A stretch of 55,265 bases of DNA from assembly GCA_016930535.1 (NCBI GenBank), contig JAFGGN010000052.1, positions 1 to 55,265 on the forward strand. The letters are read 5' to 3'. The DNA comes from a bacterium (GTDB lineage Bacteria > Zhuqueibacterota > QNDG01 > JAFGCO01). Under the pieces are notes generated by a model. It ran no database searches. It was not told the origin of the DNA and worked only from the letters and a program-made list of their open reading frames with translations. This document shows positions 1 through 8,261 of the stretch, piece by piece (position 1 is the first letter of the stretch; every line of letters begins with the position of its first letter). The translations under genes and the position numbers were made by a program.

Positions 1-469
1 ATAAAAAAAATACAACAATAATGTCGTTTTATGTATATTGGTACAATTTGTCTGTTTTCAGGCGCCCCCTTCTTCTGTGGCCGGTTATTTATGGTATAAT
101 AATACATGGACAATTTCGTAACGTTTTCGGTGTTTTTCGGGAGATTTGTTTAAACGAGACATTTTTGTTTTTGTGGGTCCGTATCAAACCGGTTCTTAAT
201 ACTACAAAAATGTATATCAATAAGAAAACAAGAACAATTATGTATGAAGCTGATTGTCTGTTCAATGATATCATCTCCTTTCCAAAACCAAATTTATATG
301 TCACAATGCATTGTATTTTCAATCATATACAAGGTTCTCTGCTCAATGGATCGTGAATCTCTGGCATTGCCTTTGCCTGTTACCGTGTTAACATGATTAT
401 TTCAGGCGCCGGACGATAATCATAATGAGGAAGCGTGAACAGACTGTATGTAATGTAAGGAGACTGCAA
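1..469. other. AT-rich intergenic region upstream of glnA
   Basis: There is no convincing gene here. The longest open frames are AT-rich, overlap one another on both strands and lack ribosome binding sites. An extended -10 element, TGGTATAAT, lies at 92-100 on the plus strand without a good -35. A perfect 12-bp palindrome, ACAATGCATTGT, lies at 303-314, about 50 bp upstream of the sigma-54-type promoter, so it could bind an enhancer-binding activator. It is not an NtrC consensus site. Confidence 0.5.
362..376 (+). promoter_or_regulatory. Candidate sigma-54 (RpoN) promoter for glnA
   Basis: TGGCAT-N5-TTGC occurs at 362-376, giving the invariant GG (363-364), ten bases, then GC (375-376) that defines -24/-12 promoters (consensus TGGCAC-N5-TTGCA). 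Transcription would start near 388, leaving an 80-base leader before the glnA start at 470. RpoN control of glnA is well known in other bacteria and fits the PII and amt genes downstream. The call rests on the motif alone. Confidence 0.6.
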
Positions 470-1882
470 ATGAACGCAAAAGAGTTTTTTGAATTCGCAA
501 AACAGAACAATGCAAAAATGGTCGATCTCAAATTTACGGATCTTTTGGGAACCTGGCAGCATTGCACGTTCCCGGTCGAGACATGGGATGAAGGCACATT
601 TGTGGACGGTGTAGGGTTTGACGGATCATCCATTCGCGGTTGGCAGGGCATTCATATGTCCGATATGCTTGCCGTTCCTGATCCGGACACGACTGTGATG
701 GATCCCTTCTTCAAGGATCCGACCGTGAGTATAATCGCGAATATCGTCGATCCCATCACCAAAGAGGATTATTCAAGGGATCCGAGGCATATCGCACGCA
801 AGGCCGTTGCTTTTATGAAATCCACGGGTGTTGCCGATACATGCTATATCGGCCCTGAGCCCGAATTCTTCATTTTTGATGAAGTTCGTTTTGAACAGAA
901 ACAGAATACCGGTTTCTACCAGATCGATTCCGTTGAAGGGGCCTGGAACACCAACCGGATCGAGGAGCCGAATCTTGGTTACAAACCAAGTTATAAAGGC
1001 GGTTATTTCCCTGTCAGCCCGACGGATACATATCAAGATCTCCGCAGTGAAATGTCTTTCGAAATGCAGAAAGTAGGTATTGTGGTCGAGGCCCATCATC
1101 ACGAGGTTGGAACGGCCGGACAAAGCGAAATCGATATGCAGTTTGCCGATATGCTGAAAATGGCGGATCAGTTTATGTGGTTCAAGTATATAATCAAGAA
1201 CGTGGCCCGTCGGCACGGAAAAACCGTGACTTTTATGCCGAAACCCATTTTCGAGGACAACGGCAGCGGTATGCATTCGCATCTGTCGCTCTGGAAAGCC
1301 GGCAAGCCCCTTTTCGCAGGAAGCGGATATGCCGGTCTGAGTGAAATGGCCCTGAATGCCATCGGCGGTATATTGAAACATGCGCCTTCGATTCTGGCAT
1401 TTGCTGCGCCGACGACGAACAGCTATCGCCGCCTTGTGCCCGGTTTCGAAGCGCCTGTAAACCTGGTGCTTTCGGCGCGCAACCGGTCTGCGGCCGTGAG
1501 AATTCCCATGTACAGCAGCAGCCCCAAGGCCAAACGTTTCGAATTCAGATGTCCGGATCCCAGCGCGAATGGTTATCTTGCGTGGAGCGCCATGCTGATG
1601 GCCTGTCTGGATGGTATCAAAAATAAAATCGATCCGGGCAAGTCCCTTGATCAGGACATCTATGAAATGTCCGCGAAAGAGCTGGAAAATGTGCCTCACG
1701 TTCCGGGATCGCTGGCCGAATCACTGGCCGCTTTGGAAAAGGACCACAAATTCCTGACCGAAGGCGGTGTGTTTACGGATGATCTGATTGAAACCTGGAT
1801 TGCGTACAAAACAGAATTCGAACTGGGCCCCATGTCCCTGCGTCCGCATCCCTTCGAATTTCAGCTGTATTATGACAGTTAA
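470..1882 (+). CDS. glnA: Glutamine synthetase, type I (GSI)
   Basis: ATP-dependent synthesis of glutamine from glutamate and ammonium in the cytoplasm; it works as a dodecamer. The product is 470 residues, the usual GSI length. The start at 470 is chosen because AAGGAG at 457-462 lies 7 bases upstream; an ATG at 425 in the same frame lacks one. Signature segments appear in order: FDGSSI (Asp51), [30 protein letters not shown] with metal-binding Glu residues, [12 protein letters not shown] with the active-site His, and [20 protein letters not shown] with substrate-binding Arg residues. Tyr398 in DIYEMSAKE aligns with the adenylylated Tyr397 of enteric GSI, so covalent regulation is possible, although no adenylyltransferase lies in this window. 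It is first gene of a glnA-PII-amt cluster. Confidence 0.97.
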   Translation: MNAKEFFEFAKQNNAKMVDLKFTDLLGTWQHCTFPVETWDEGTFVDGVGFDGSSIRGWQGIHMSDMLAVPDPDTTVMDPFFKDPTVSIIANIVDPITKEDYSRDPRHIARKAVAFMKSTGVADTCYIGPEPEFFIFDEVRFEQKQNTGFYQIDSVEGAWNTNRIEEPNLGYKPSYKGGYFPVSPTDTYQDLRSEMSFEMQKVGIVVEAHHHEVGTAGQSEIDMQFADMLKMADQFMWFKYIIKNVARRHGKTVTFMPKPIFEDNGSGMHSHLSLWKAGKPLFAGSGYAGLSEMALNAIGGILKHAPSILAFAAPTTNSYRRLVPGFEAPVNLVLSARNRSAAVRIPMYSSSPKAKRFEFRCPDPSANGYLAWSAMLMACLDGIKNKIDPGKSLDQDIYEMSAKELENVPHVPGSLAESLAALEKDHKFLTEGGVFTDDLIETWIAYKTEFELGPMSLRPHPFEFQLYYDS

Positions 1883-1901
1883 AATTGCACCACAGTGAGA
1901 A

Positions 1902-1959
1902 GAGGCTGCCGTGTTTATTCAGGCACAAATAACGTTGCACGATTATTCACGGCAGTCTC
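1902..1959 (+). terminator. Long-loop stem with T-run between glnA and PII
   Basis: GAGGCTGCCGTG (1902-1913) pairs with CACGGCAGTCTC (1948-1959), twelve base pairs with one G-T wobble, around a 34-base loop. The sequence ATTTTTAT follows. The T-run suggests a terminator or attenuator that would lower PII expression relative to glnA, but the loop is unusually long for a simple intrinsic terminator. Confidence 0.5.
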
Positions 1960-1986
1960 ATTTTTATCAAAAAATTGGATAACATG

Positions 1987-2328
1987 ATGAAACTGATCAT
2001 CGCCTATATTCAGCCTGAAAAATTGAATGCCGTGAAACAGGCGCTCTATGCGCGCAAGGTTTATAAAATGTCCGTTACCAATGCCCTGGGTTGCGGTCAG
2101 CAGAAGGGTTATCATGAAAAATATCGCGGCGTTGATGTGGAAGTCAATTTATTGAAGAAGGTACGTCTCGAGATTGCGGTCAATGATTCCTATGTGGATG
2201 CTGCGGTCGAAGGTATTGTTCAGGGAGCAAGAACGGGTCGTATCGGGGACGGAAAAATCTTTATTCTGCCCCTCGAGGACTGTATCCGTATCCGCACCGA
2301 GGAAAACGGATCAGAAGCAATCGGCTGA
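1987..2328 (+). CDS. glnB: PII-family nitrogen regulatory protein
   Basis: Trimeric signal protein that reads 2-oxoglutarate and ATP/ADP and controls ammonium transport and glutamine synthesis by protein contact. The 113-residue product starts [13 protein letters not shown], matching PII N-termini; ATG 1984 and TTG 1975 are alternative in-frame starts, and none has a clear Shine-Dalgarno. GCGQQKG, the T-loop base [15 protein letters not shown] (phosphate and adenine contacts) and IRIRT are all present. In the T-loop the RGAEY of enteric PII reads RGVDV, so the uridylylated Tyr51 is replaced by Val. The gene lies between glnA and amt, so the likely partner is the adjacent Amt. Whether it should be called GlnB or GlnK cannot be settled from sequence. 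Confidence 0.93.
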   Translation: MKLIIAYIQPEKLNAVKQALYARKVYKMSVTNALGCGQQKGYHEKYRGVDVEVNLLKKVRLEIAVNDSYVDAAVEGIVQGARTGRIGDGKIFILPLEDCIRIRTEENGSEAIG

Positions 2329-2370
2329 ACCGGAGAGTCTGAATGCCGGTTCGGAAGGGATGCATAGGAG

Positions 2371-2415
2371 CCACTAAAAGAAAGTGGTTTTAAAACCACT
2401 GAAAAAGCCAGTGGT
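2371..2415 (+). promoter_or_regulatory. Four alternating complementary segments before amt
   Basis: Four short segments alternate in sense: CCACT (2371-2375), AGTGG (2383-2387), CCACT (2396-2400) and AGTGG (2410-2414). Segments 1 and 2 and segments 3 and 4 can form two small hairpins. Alternatively segments 2 and 3 form one 18-base perfect palindrome, AGTGGTTTTAAAACCACT (2383-2400). These folds exclude each other, as in attenuators, but no T-run follows, so a processing or stability element in the PII-amt mRNA is also possible. Confidence 0.4.
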
Positions 2416-2454
2416 TCGGAGACCGATCATCAACGCTGACAACCGGAGGATGTC

Positions 2455-3780
2455 GTGTTTAAATTAAACTGGAAATGGATGTGCCTGTTGTTTGCGGCTG
2501 TGCTTTTTGCTGCCAGCCCGCTTGCTGCCCAGGATACAGGGAAACCGGTGACAGCAGAAGATGCCATGTTCACCGTAAACAATATTTGGATGCTTGTCGC
2601 CACTTTTCTTGTTTTTATCATGCATCTTGGATTCGCTACCCTGGAATCCGGTTTGACCCGGGCCAAAAATACGGTCAACATACTTTTTAAAAATACATTG
2701 ATCGTGGCAATCGGCCTGATTACATATACGCTGATTGGATTTAATCTGATGTATCCCGGTGATGCCTGGGTTCTGGGAAAGGTTCTGGGATTTTCGGGTT
2801 TCGGAATCGGGACAGATGCGGCCGGCGTGACGAGCGCCTACAATCCCGGATATACATACTGGTCAGACTTTCTGTTCCAGGCCATGTTTGCAGCTACGGC
2901 CGCGACCATTGTATCCGGCGCTGTTGCCGAACGGATCAAGCTCGATACCTTTTTGCTGTTTTCCACTGTGTATGTGGCCCTGGTCTATCCGATTGCGGGT
3001 TCGTGGGGATGGGGCGGCGGCTGGCTGGCCTCTCTCGGATTTCATGATTTTGCGGGTTCGACCTTTGTACATTCCGTGGGCGGATGGGCCGCGCTTGCCG
3101 GTGTGATCGTGCTCGGACCCAGGCTTGGCAAATACGTGAACGGGCAGATCAAACCCATCATGGGACACAATATGCCGTTCGCGGCCATCGGTGTATTTCT
3201 GCTCTGGCTGGGTTGGTTCGGTTTTAACGGCGGATCCGTTCTTTCAGCCGATCCGGGTGCGGTCAGTTATGTTTTTGTTACCACGACACTTGCTGCAGCT
3301 TCGGGCATTCTGGCGGCCATGTGTGTCTCGTGGATTGTACAGAAAAAACCCGATCTTTCCATGGTACTCAACGGATGTCTAGCCGGCCTGGTCGGTATTA
3401 CGGCGGGTGCGGATGTGCTGTCGATCACCCAGGCAGTCATTGTCGGTGTGGTTGCCGGTGGTATTGTCGTTATTTCCGTACTGGGCATAGATCGTTTACG
3501 TATCGATGATCCCGTCGGCGCACTTTCTGTGCATCTGGTCTGCGGGATTTGGGGGACGGTCGCTGTGGGACTTTTTTCACCTGATTTCAGTTTATTGGCT
3601 CAGCTTGCCGGAATAGGCGCCATTGCTGTTTTCTGTTTCCCGGTCGCATTGGGTATTTTTAAACTGCTGGATCTGACCATGGGGATACGCGTCAGTACTG
3701 AGGAGGAACTGCGCGGCCTGGATATCGGTGAACACAGCATGGAAGCTTACAGCGGATTTCAGATTTTTATTACGCAGTAA
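2455..3780 (+). CDS. amt: Ammonium transporter (Amt family)
   Basis: Inner-membrane channel that carries ammonium into the cell. The 441-residue product begins at GTG 2455, with GGAGGA at 2445-2450, and has a cleavable signal peptide ending SPLAAQ near residue 25, as in many Gram-negative Amt proteins. About eleven hydrophobic spans follow. The twin pore histidines are present: His206 in FVHSVGGWAALAG and His360 in VHLVCGIWG. LLWLGWFGFNGGS is the conserved segment between them. The C-terminal tail GLDIGEHSMEAYSGF is the usual cytoplasmic region that contacts the PII T-loop. It follows the PII gene in the same orientation. Confidence 0.96.
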   Translation: MFKLNWKWMCLLFAAVLFAASPLAAQDTGKPVTAEDAMFTVNNIWMLVATFLVFIMHLGFATLESGLTRAKNTVNILFKNTLIVAIGLITYTLIGFNLMYPGDAWVLGKVLGFSGFGIGTDAAGVTSAYNPGYTYWSDFLFQAMFAATAATIVSGAVAERIKLDTFLLFSTVYVALVYPIAGSWGWGGGWLASLGFHDFAGSTFVHSVGGWAALAGVIVLGPRLGKYVNGQIKPIMGHNMPFAAIGVFLLWLGWFGFNGGSVLSADPGAVSYVFVTTTLAAASGILAAMCVSWIVQKKPDLSMVLNGCLAGLVGITAGADVLSITQAVIVGVVAGGIVVISVLGIDRLRIDDPVGALSVHLVCGIWGTVAVGLFSPDFSLLAQLAGIGAIAVFCFPVALGIFKLLDLTMGIRVSTEEELRGLDIGEHSMEAYSGFQIFITQ

Positions 3781-3883
3781 ATGGCTGGTGAACACCATTC
3801 AAATATGAATGGCTCACAACCTGACAACACTTAGTAATGCTTAGAATTGAACTCTCTCGTTCATGTTTCCTCATAACGAGAAC

Positions 3884-3914
3884 GGGGAGAATCCGCCATT
3901 GGCGGATTCTCCCC
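3884..3914. terminator. Perfect 14-bp stem hairpin after amt
   Basis: GGGGAGAATCCGCC (3884-3897), the loop ATT, then GGCGGATTCTCCCC (3901-3914). The stem is perfect and GC-rich. There is no immediate T-run, so it may be a weak or Rho-assisted terminator, an mRNA-stabilising hairpin or a mobile repeat. It separates amt from the next transcription unit. Confidence 0.5.
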
Positions 3915-3937
3915 ACCTGCCAATCAAGAGTTTTCCC

Positions 3938-3966
3938 TTGACATTCCGTCAATGCTTTTGTATTCT
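3938..3966 (+). promoter_or_regulatory. Near-consensus sigma-70 promoter
   Basis: A perfect -35 TTGACA (3938-3943), a 17-base spacer and -10 TATTCT (3961-3966). Transcription would start near 3973, about 77 bases ahead of the zinc-ribbon gene at 4050, and would run on into the trehalose gene. Confidence 0.75.
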
Positions 3967-4049
3967 TAAATAGTGCAAAAAATATCATCATTTCGAATAT
4001 TTTACCGCATTGCGTACTTCCGGCTCAAATCAACGATGAGGGAACCTTC

Positions 4050-4553
4050 ATGAATCTCCTGCCGTGTCGAGAATGCAGACAAAGTGTCAGTCCGCATGCC
4101 AGGTCCTGTCCGCATTGCGGCGCTCCGTTTCCCGCAAGACAAAACTGGGACGGATGGGGCTTTGAATGGAAATCAGCCGCACATTATTTCGGGTATCCGC
4201 TCATTCATATGGCGGTCGGCAGGAATGCCTCGGGGCAGATCCGGGTGGCGAAGGGCATTATCGCCATCGGACAGTTTGCCGTCGGTCTGATCACCATTGC
4301 ACAATTCGGTATCGGTTTTCTGTTTGGATTCGGACAGTTCATCTTCGGTTTTGCTGCGGTAGCACAGTTTGCGGCCGGGATTTACTTTGCCCTGGGTCAG
4401 TTTGCATTCGGTTATATAGCAGTGGCCCAGATTGCAGTGGGATACTATGCCCGTTGCCAGATCGGGATCGCCGAACATTTGTGGAGTGCCGGATTCCGGG
4501 ATCCCGAGGCGGTTCATTTTTTCAGGAATCTGGCGAATCGCTTCAATCTCTGA
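4050..4553 (+). CDS. Zinc-ribbon protein with GQF repeats, unknown function
   Basis: A 167-residue protein that I cannot assign to a characterised family. It has a zinc ribbon at the N-terminus: Cys6-x2-Cys9 and Cys20-x2-Cys23 (CREC, CPHC), and a polar linker to about residue 57. Then come about seven repeats of 10-11 residues at 62-140 with the pattern hhhh-x-(G/A)-Q-F-x-h-G, for example IIAIGQFAVG and FAAVAQFAAG. The short regular period suits a beta-solenoid or a membrane-embedded stack better than ordinary transmembrane helices. The tail (141-167) is soluble. The start follows GAGGGA a few bases upstream. It is 26 bases from otsAB, behind one promoter, so the two are probably co-expressed. 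A link to trehalose metabolism is inferred from position only. Confidence 0.75.
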   Translation: MNLLPCRECRQSVSPHARSCPHCGAPFPARQNWDGWGFEWKSAAHYFGYPLIHMAVGRNASGQIRVAKGIIAIGQFAVGLITIAQFGIGFLFGFGQFIFGFAAVAQFAAGIYFALGQFAFGYIAVAQIAVGYYARCQIGIAEHLWSAGFRDPEAVHFFRNLANRFNL

Positions 4554-4579
4554 GAATAATCCAATAATTAAGGATGACA

Positions 4580-6775
4580 ATGCAGCGACTGATTCTTGTA
4601 TCCAACCGGTTGCCGGTTACTGTCGAAAAACGGAAAGGAGAAATCCATTTCAAGCAGAGCGTCGGCGGACTTGCCACCGGTTTGTCGTCTTTCTATCAGA
4701 CATACAACAGTCTCTGGTTCGGATGGTGCGGCCTCCCTTCGAATCATGTGAAGGGGAACGAACGAAGGACCATCGAGAAAAGGCTCCGCGAACACCATGC
4801 CAGTCATACATTGTTCATCTCGAGGAACGATCAGCGCCTCTTTTATTCCGGATTCTGCAATAAAACCATCTGGCCGCTGTTTCATTATTTCACTGAATAT
4901 GCCGAGTTCCAGCAGAATCTGTGGCAGTCCTATGTACGTGTCAACCGGCTTTTCTGTCATCAACTGCTGGATATCATCGGCCCGGAAGACATTGTCTGGA
5001 TTCATGATTATCATCTGATGCTTCTGCCGCATATGCTCAGAGAAAAACTCCCGGCTACTCAGATCGGATTTTTTCTGCATATCCCGTTTCCCTCTTATGA
5101 AATATTCCGCCTGCTGCCCTGGCGCCAGGAAATTCTGAACGGTATTCTGGGATCTGATCTGATCGGATTTCATACCTATGATTATGTCCGGCATTTTACG
5201 AGCTCTGTCCGGCGTCTTCTGGGATATGAGCATACATTCGGACAGATTGCACTGGAACATCGTGTGGCCAAGGTGGACGCGTTTCCCATGGGAATCGACA
5301 CGGAGCGGTTCTCTACGGCCCAATCCGATTCGAAATGGATCAACGATCTTCAGATCAAGTGCCGCCAGAACAACTGCGGGATCATTCTGTCCATCGACCG
5401 GCTCGACTATACCAAGGGCATAATTCAGCGTTTAAAGACTTTCAGATATTTTCTTGAAAAGTATCCCGAATTCCAGAACAGGGTGACATTGATCCTGATT
5501 GCGGTGCCTTCGCGTACGGGTGTCCGGACGTATCAAATGCAGAAACAGCAGATCGATGAGATGGTGGGCCAGATTAACGGCCAGTTCGGGACACTCGGCT
5601 GGATGCCGGTCTGGTATTTTTACAGACAGATGCCGTTTCACAATCTCGTCGACCTTTACAGGATGGGCGATGTGGCACTGGTCACACCGCTTCGGGATGG
5701 TATGAATCTGGTCGCCAAGGAATATCTGGCCTCACGCACGGACAATATGGGTGTTCTCGTGCTCAGCGAAATGGCCGGTGCTGCCCATGAGCTGTCGGAA
5801 GCCATCATTGTCAATCCCAACCATATGGACGAAGTCGCGGATGCATTACAGACGGCACTGGGAATGCCGGCCGAAGAACAGAAGGAAAGAAACCGGGTGA
5901 TGCAGCAGCGTATTCAGAGGTACAATGTGGTCACCTGGGCCGAGGATTTCATGGACAGGCTGGCTCATGCGCGCTCGATGCGCGATGAACTGGGTGCCCG
6001 GATCCTGTCTGAAGACACACAGGCTTATCTGGAGAAGGAGTATCACAGAGGCAGGTCGCGGCTCATTTTTTTGGATTATGACGGCACACTGGTACCATTC
6101 GCTCCGCAGCCCGATCAGGCCAAACCGGATCCCGAACTCGACGGCTTACTCGAAAAACTGACACAGGATCCCAAAAATGAAGTGGTGATCATCAGCGGCC
6201 GGGATCGCGAAACCCTTGAAAAATGGCTGGGACGTTTCAATGTGGGTATGTCCGCCGAGCATGGCGTATGGGTGATGGAACGATCGGGGCACTGGCATAT
6301 GCTGGAACCCATACAGGATGCGTGGAAAGATGAAATCCGTCCCGTAATGGAACGGTTTGTGGACCGTACCCCCGGATCCTTTATCGAGGAAAAATCGTTT
6401 TCTCTGGTCTGGCATTACAGGAAGGCTGATCCTGAGCTCGGCCTGATCCGGGCAAGTGAGCTGAAAGATACACTGCTTGGTTTGACGGCCAATCTGAATC
6501 TTGTGGTCAGCGAGGGGAGCAAGGTTCTGGAAGTCAAACACGGCGGTGTCAACAAGGGCCGTGCATCACAGTTCTGGACCATGGAGAAGAAATGGGATTT
6601 TATCATGGCCATCGGGGACGACTGGACGGATGAGGACCTGTTCGAAGCCATGCCCGAACATGCATTTTCCATCAAGGTCGGTGTGGGACTTTCGAAGGCG
6701 AGGTTCTACGTACTTGGACATCAGCGGGTGAGGGAACTTCTGATGCAATTGACGAAACAAAAAGCGAAAGTATGA
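4580..6775 (+). CDS. otsAB: Bifunctional trehalose-6-phosphate synthase/phosphatase
   Basis: A single cytoplasmic polypeptide of 731 residues making trehalose from UDP- or GDP-glucose and glucose 6-phosphate. Residues 1 to about 465 are a GT20 synthase: [45 protein letters not shown] and [12 protein letters not shown]. From about 490 comes a HAD phosphatase: LDYDGT (nucleophile Asp499, Asp501), [23 protein letters not shown] and [11 protein letters not shown]. Both active sites look intact. Start 4580 is preferred to ATG 4574 because AAGGA at 4570-4574 then lies five bases upstream. Trehalose is a compatible solute and desiccation protectant. The fusion resembles the eukaryotic and some bacterial TPS/TPP architectures; enteric bacteria have two genes. 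Confidence 0.95.
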   Translation: MQRLILVSNRLPVTVEKRKGEIHFKQSVGGLATGLSSFYQTYNSLWFGWCGLPSNHVKGNERRTIEKRLREHHASHTLFISRNDQRLFYSGFCNKTIWPLFHYFTEYAEFQQNLWQSYVRVNRLFCHQLLDIIGPEDIVWIHDYHLMLLPHMLREKLPATQIGFFLHIPFPSYEIFRLLPWRQEILNGILGSDLIGFHTYDYVRHFTSSVRRLLGYEHTFGQIALEHRVAKVDAFPMGIDTERFSTAQSDSKWINDLQIKCRQNNCGIILSIDRLDYTKGIIQRLKTFRYFLEKYPEFQNRVTLILIAVPSRTGVRTYQMQKQQIDEMVGQINGQFGTLGWMPVWYFYRQMPFHNLVDLYRMGDVALVTPLRDGMNLVAKEYLASRTDNMGVLVLSEMAGAAHELSEAIIVNPNHMDEVADALQTALGMPAEEQKERNRVMQQRIQRYNVVTWAEDFMDRLAHARSMRDELGARILSEDTQAYLEKEYHRGRSRLIFLDYDGTLVPFAPQPDQAKPDPELDGLLEKLTQDPKNEVVIISGRDRETLEKWLGRFNVGMSAEHGVWVMERSGHWHMLEPIQDAWKDEIRPVMERFVDRTPGSFIEEKSFSLVWHYRKADPELGLIRASELKDTLLGLTANLNLVVSEGSKVLEVKHGGVNKGRASQFWTMEKKWDFIMAIGDDWTDEDLFEAMPEHAFSIKVGVGLSKARFYVLGHQRVRELLMQLTKQKAKV

Positions 6776-6782
6776 GGTAAAG

Positions 6783-6930
6783 CGGATCTGATCCGGAGCA
6801 ACGGAGAAATGGAGAAACGGAGAAGAAGATGGGATTGTTTTTTCAATCACCGTTTCACCGCATCTCCGTTTCGCCGGTTCTCTGTCGTGCATAACGGCCA
6901 TGGTTCGCAGTCGACGGTCCGCGGTCAAAG
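6783..6930. repeat. Low-complexity GGAGAAACGGAG-type repeat patch
   Basis: This gap holds GGAGAAACGG at 6811-6820 and, in inverted sense, ATCTCCGTTTCGCC near 6862-6875, with CGGTCCGCGGTCAAAGA near 6910-6930. The same words fill 51.5-52.5 kb, so this is a dispersed sequence family, not chance. A small hairpin GATTG-TTTTTT-CAATC (6833-6848) and CGGATC-T-GATCCG (6783-6795) are also present. No gene is seen. Confidence 0.6.
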
Positions 6931-7030
6931 AACAGCATCCGGCCGTATCTTTATGCTTGTTTTTCACCCGTAAATTTCGCATTTTACAGTCGTCAATTTC
7001 GGCATATTCATTTTATTGACAGGAGCGGTA

Positions 7031-8011
7031 ATGGCCAGGTTACAGACTGAATACATGGGACTTGAACTAAATAACCCGATCGTGGTCAGCAGTTCCGGAT
7101 TGACGGAAAATGCGGACGGTGTATTGAAATGCCAGGAGGCGGGCGCTGCGGCCGTTGTGATGAAGTCGATTTTCGAGGAGCAGATAGAAACGGAGGTGGA
7201 TGACCTGTTCCGCCAGTCCCCGAACATGCATCCGGAAATGACGGATTATCTGGATATCTATGCACGTGAACACAGTATCAAGACATATCTGGATCAGATC
7301 CGAAAGGCGAAGAAAGCGGCATCGATTCCCGTATTCGGCAGCATCAACTGCATGGCCCCGGGCCGGTGGTCCAAGTTTGTGACAAGAATGGAGGAGACGG
7401 GCATCGACGGTCTTGAACTGAACATCTATGTGATGCCCGAAAATCCCGGTCAGAGTTCCGAAACAGTAGAACAGATCTATTTCGATATATTTAACGAAGT
7501 GAGGGAAACCGCCACCGTGCCGCTCGCACTCAAACTCCCTCCGTACCTGACAGCACCGGTGAGATTCATTCAGCGGCTGCATGAGGAAGGCGCCGCCGCT
7601 TTTGTCCTGTTCAACCGTCCGGTCCCGTTCGATATCGATATCGAGAAACAGGCCATCGCCGTGAAAAACGTCATCAGCTCTCCGACGGAGATGTCGTTCT
7701 CATTACGCATGATTTCGAGGCTGGCCGGCCATGGCGGTTTTCATCTGGCTGCGGGAACCGGGATTCACGATACGGAATCCGTTATCAAACATCTGCTGGC
7801 CGGTGCGGATACGGTTCAGCTTTGTTCCGTACTCTATAAAAACGGTTATGCAAAAATCACGGATCTTTTGCATGGTCTGGAACGGTGGCTGGATGATCAC
7901 GGCATCAAATCAGCAGATGAAATCCGCGGAAAGCTTGCACAAAAGAACAGCGAACACCGGGCCGCCTACGAACGCGTACAGTACATGAAGGCCTTTACCG
8001 CCATTTCATAA
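7031..8011 (+). CDS. Dihydroorotate-dehydrogenase-like flavoprotein
   Basis: A 326-residue TIM-barrel flavoprotein of the class usually annotated dihydroorotate dehydrogenase-like. The start at 7031 has AGGAG at 7021-7025. It opens with LELNNPIVVSSSGLT (FMN-site strand), then IPVFGSINC, LELNIY, ALKLPPYL, LFNRPV and the FMN-phosphate segments AAGTGIHDTESV and GADTVQLCSVLY near the C-terminus. It lacks clear membrane or electron-transfer extensions. Its neighbours are not pyrimidine genes, and similar proteins in other bacteria occur as orphans, so the substrate is uncertain: dihydroorotate or another dihydropyrimidine-like compound are both possible. The fold and FMN binding are secure, the reaction is not. 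Confidence 0.85.
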   Translation: MARLQTEYMGLELNNPIVVSSSGLTENADGVLKCQEAGAAAVVMKSIFEEQIETEVDDLFRQSPNMHPEMTDYLDIYAREHSIKTYLDQIRKAKKAASIPVFGSINCMAPGRWSKFVTRMEETGIDGLELNIYVMPENPGQSSETVEQIYFDIFNEVRETATVPLALKLPPYLTAPVRFIQRLHEEGAAAFVLFNRPVPFDIDIEKQAIAVKNVISSPTEMSFSLRMISRLAGHGGFHLAAGTGIHDTESVIKHLLAGADTVQLCSVLYKNGYAKITDLLHGLERWLDDHGIKSADEIRGKLAQKNSEHRAAYERVQYMKAFTAIS

Positions 8012-8261
8012 CAATTGGTAGGCCTGGTTTTATAAACCATTCACAGGGTACGTCTTCCAGGTTCGTCTGAAAGACGCTGCATTGTTCAATTCATCCATCT
8101 TTGCTCAACAGCATCATTTGACCCGTTCACAGAAAACGGTGAAGTCGTGCGTCCTCTGCATTATATCCTGTACTGACCGGTTTCCTGTATTTCGAAATTC
8201 CTTTATCGTACCCTGTTTTCATCCGTGCCCTGTCACTTTGATCAGCCATGGAGGGAGAACC
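8012..8261. other. Leader region before the phospholipase-D-like gene
   Basis: A 250-base stretch with no separate gene. An in-frame ATG at 8082 would add 60 residues to the next protein, rich in Cys and His and without a signal peptide or ribosome site, so I treat it as untranslated. Small inverted repeats such as TGGTTTTATAAACCA (8028-8042) are present, but no clear promoter is seen. Confidence 0.5.

Noticed and set aside
21..356. A 111-codon plus-strand open frame in the first 400 bases
   Set aside because: AT-rich, no ribosome binding site, no recognisable motif, and a competing minus-strand frame covers the same bases.
425..469. Upstream start for glutamine synthetase at ATG 425
   Set aside because: No ribosome binding site; ATG 470 has AAGGAG at seven bases and gives the normal GSI N-terminus.
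773..1699. Long minus-strand frame opposite glnA
   Set aside because: Antisense shadow of a well-conserved glutamine synthetase; no protein family pattern.
8082..8261. 60-residue N-terminal extension of the phospholipase-D-like protein
   Set aside because: It is Cys/His-rich without a signal peptide, and ATG 8262 has a strong ribosome site and a proper signal/anchor.
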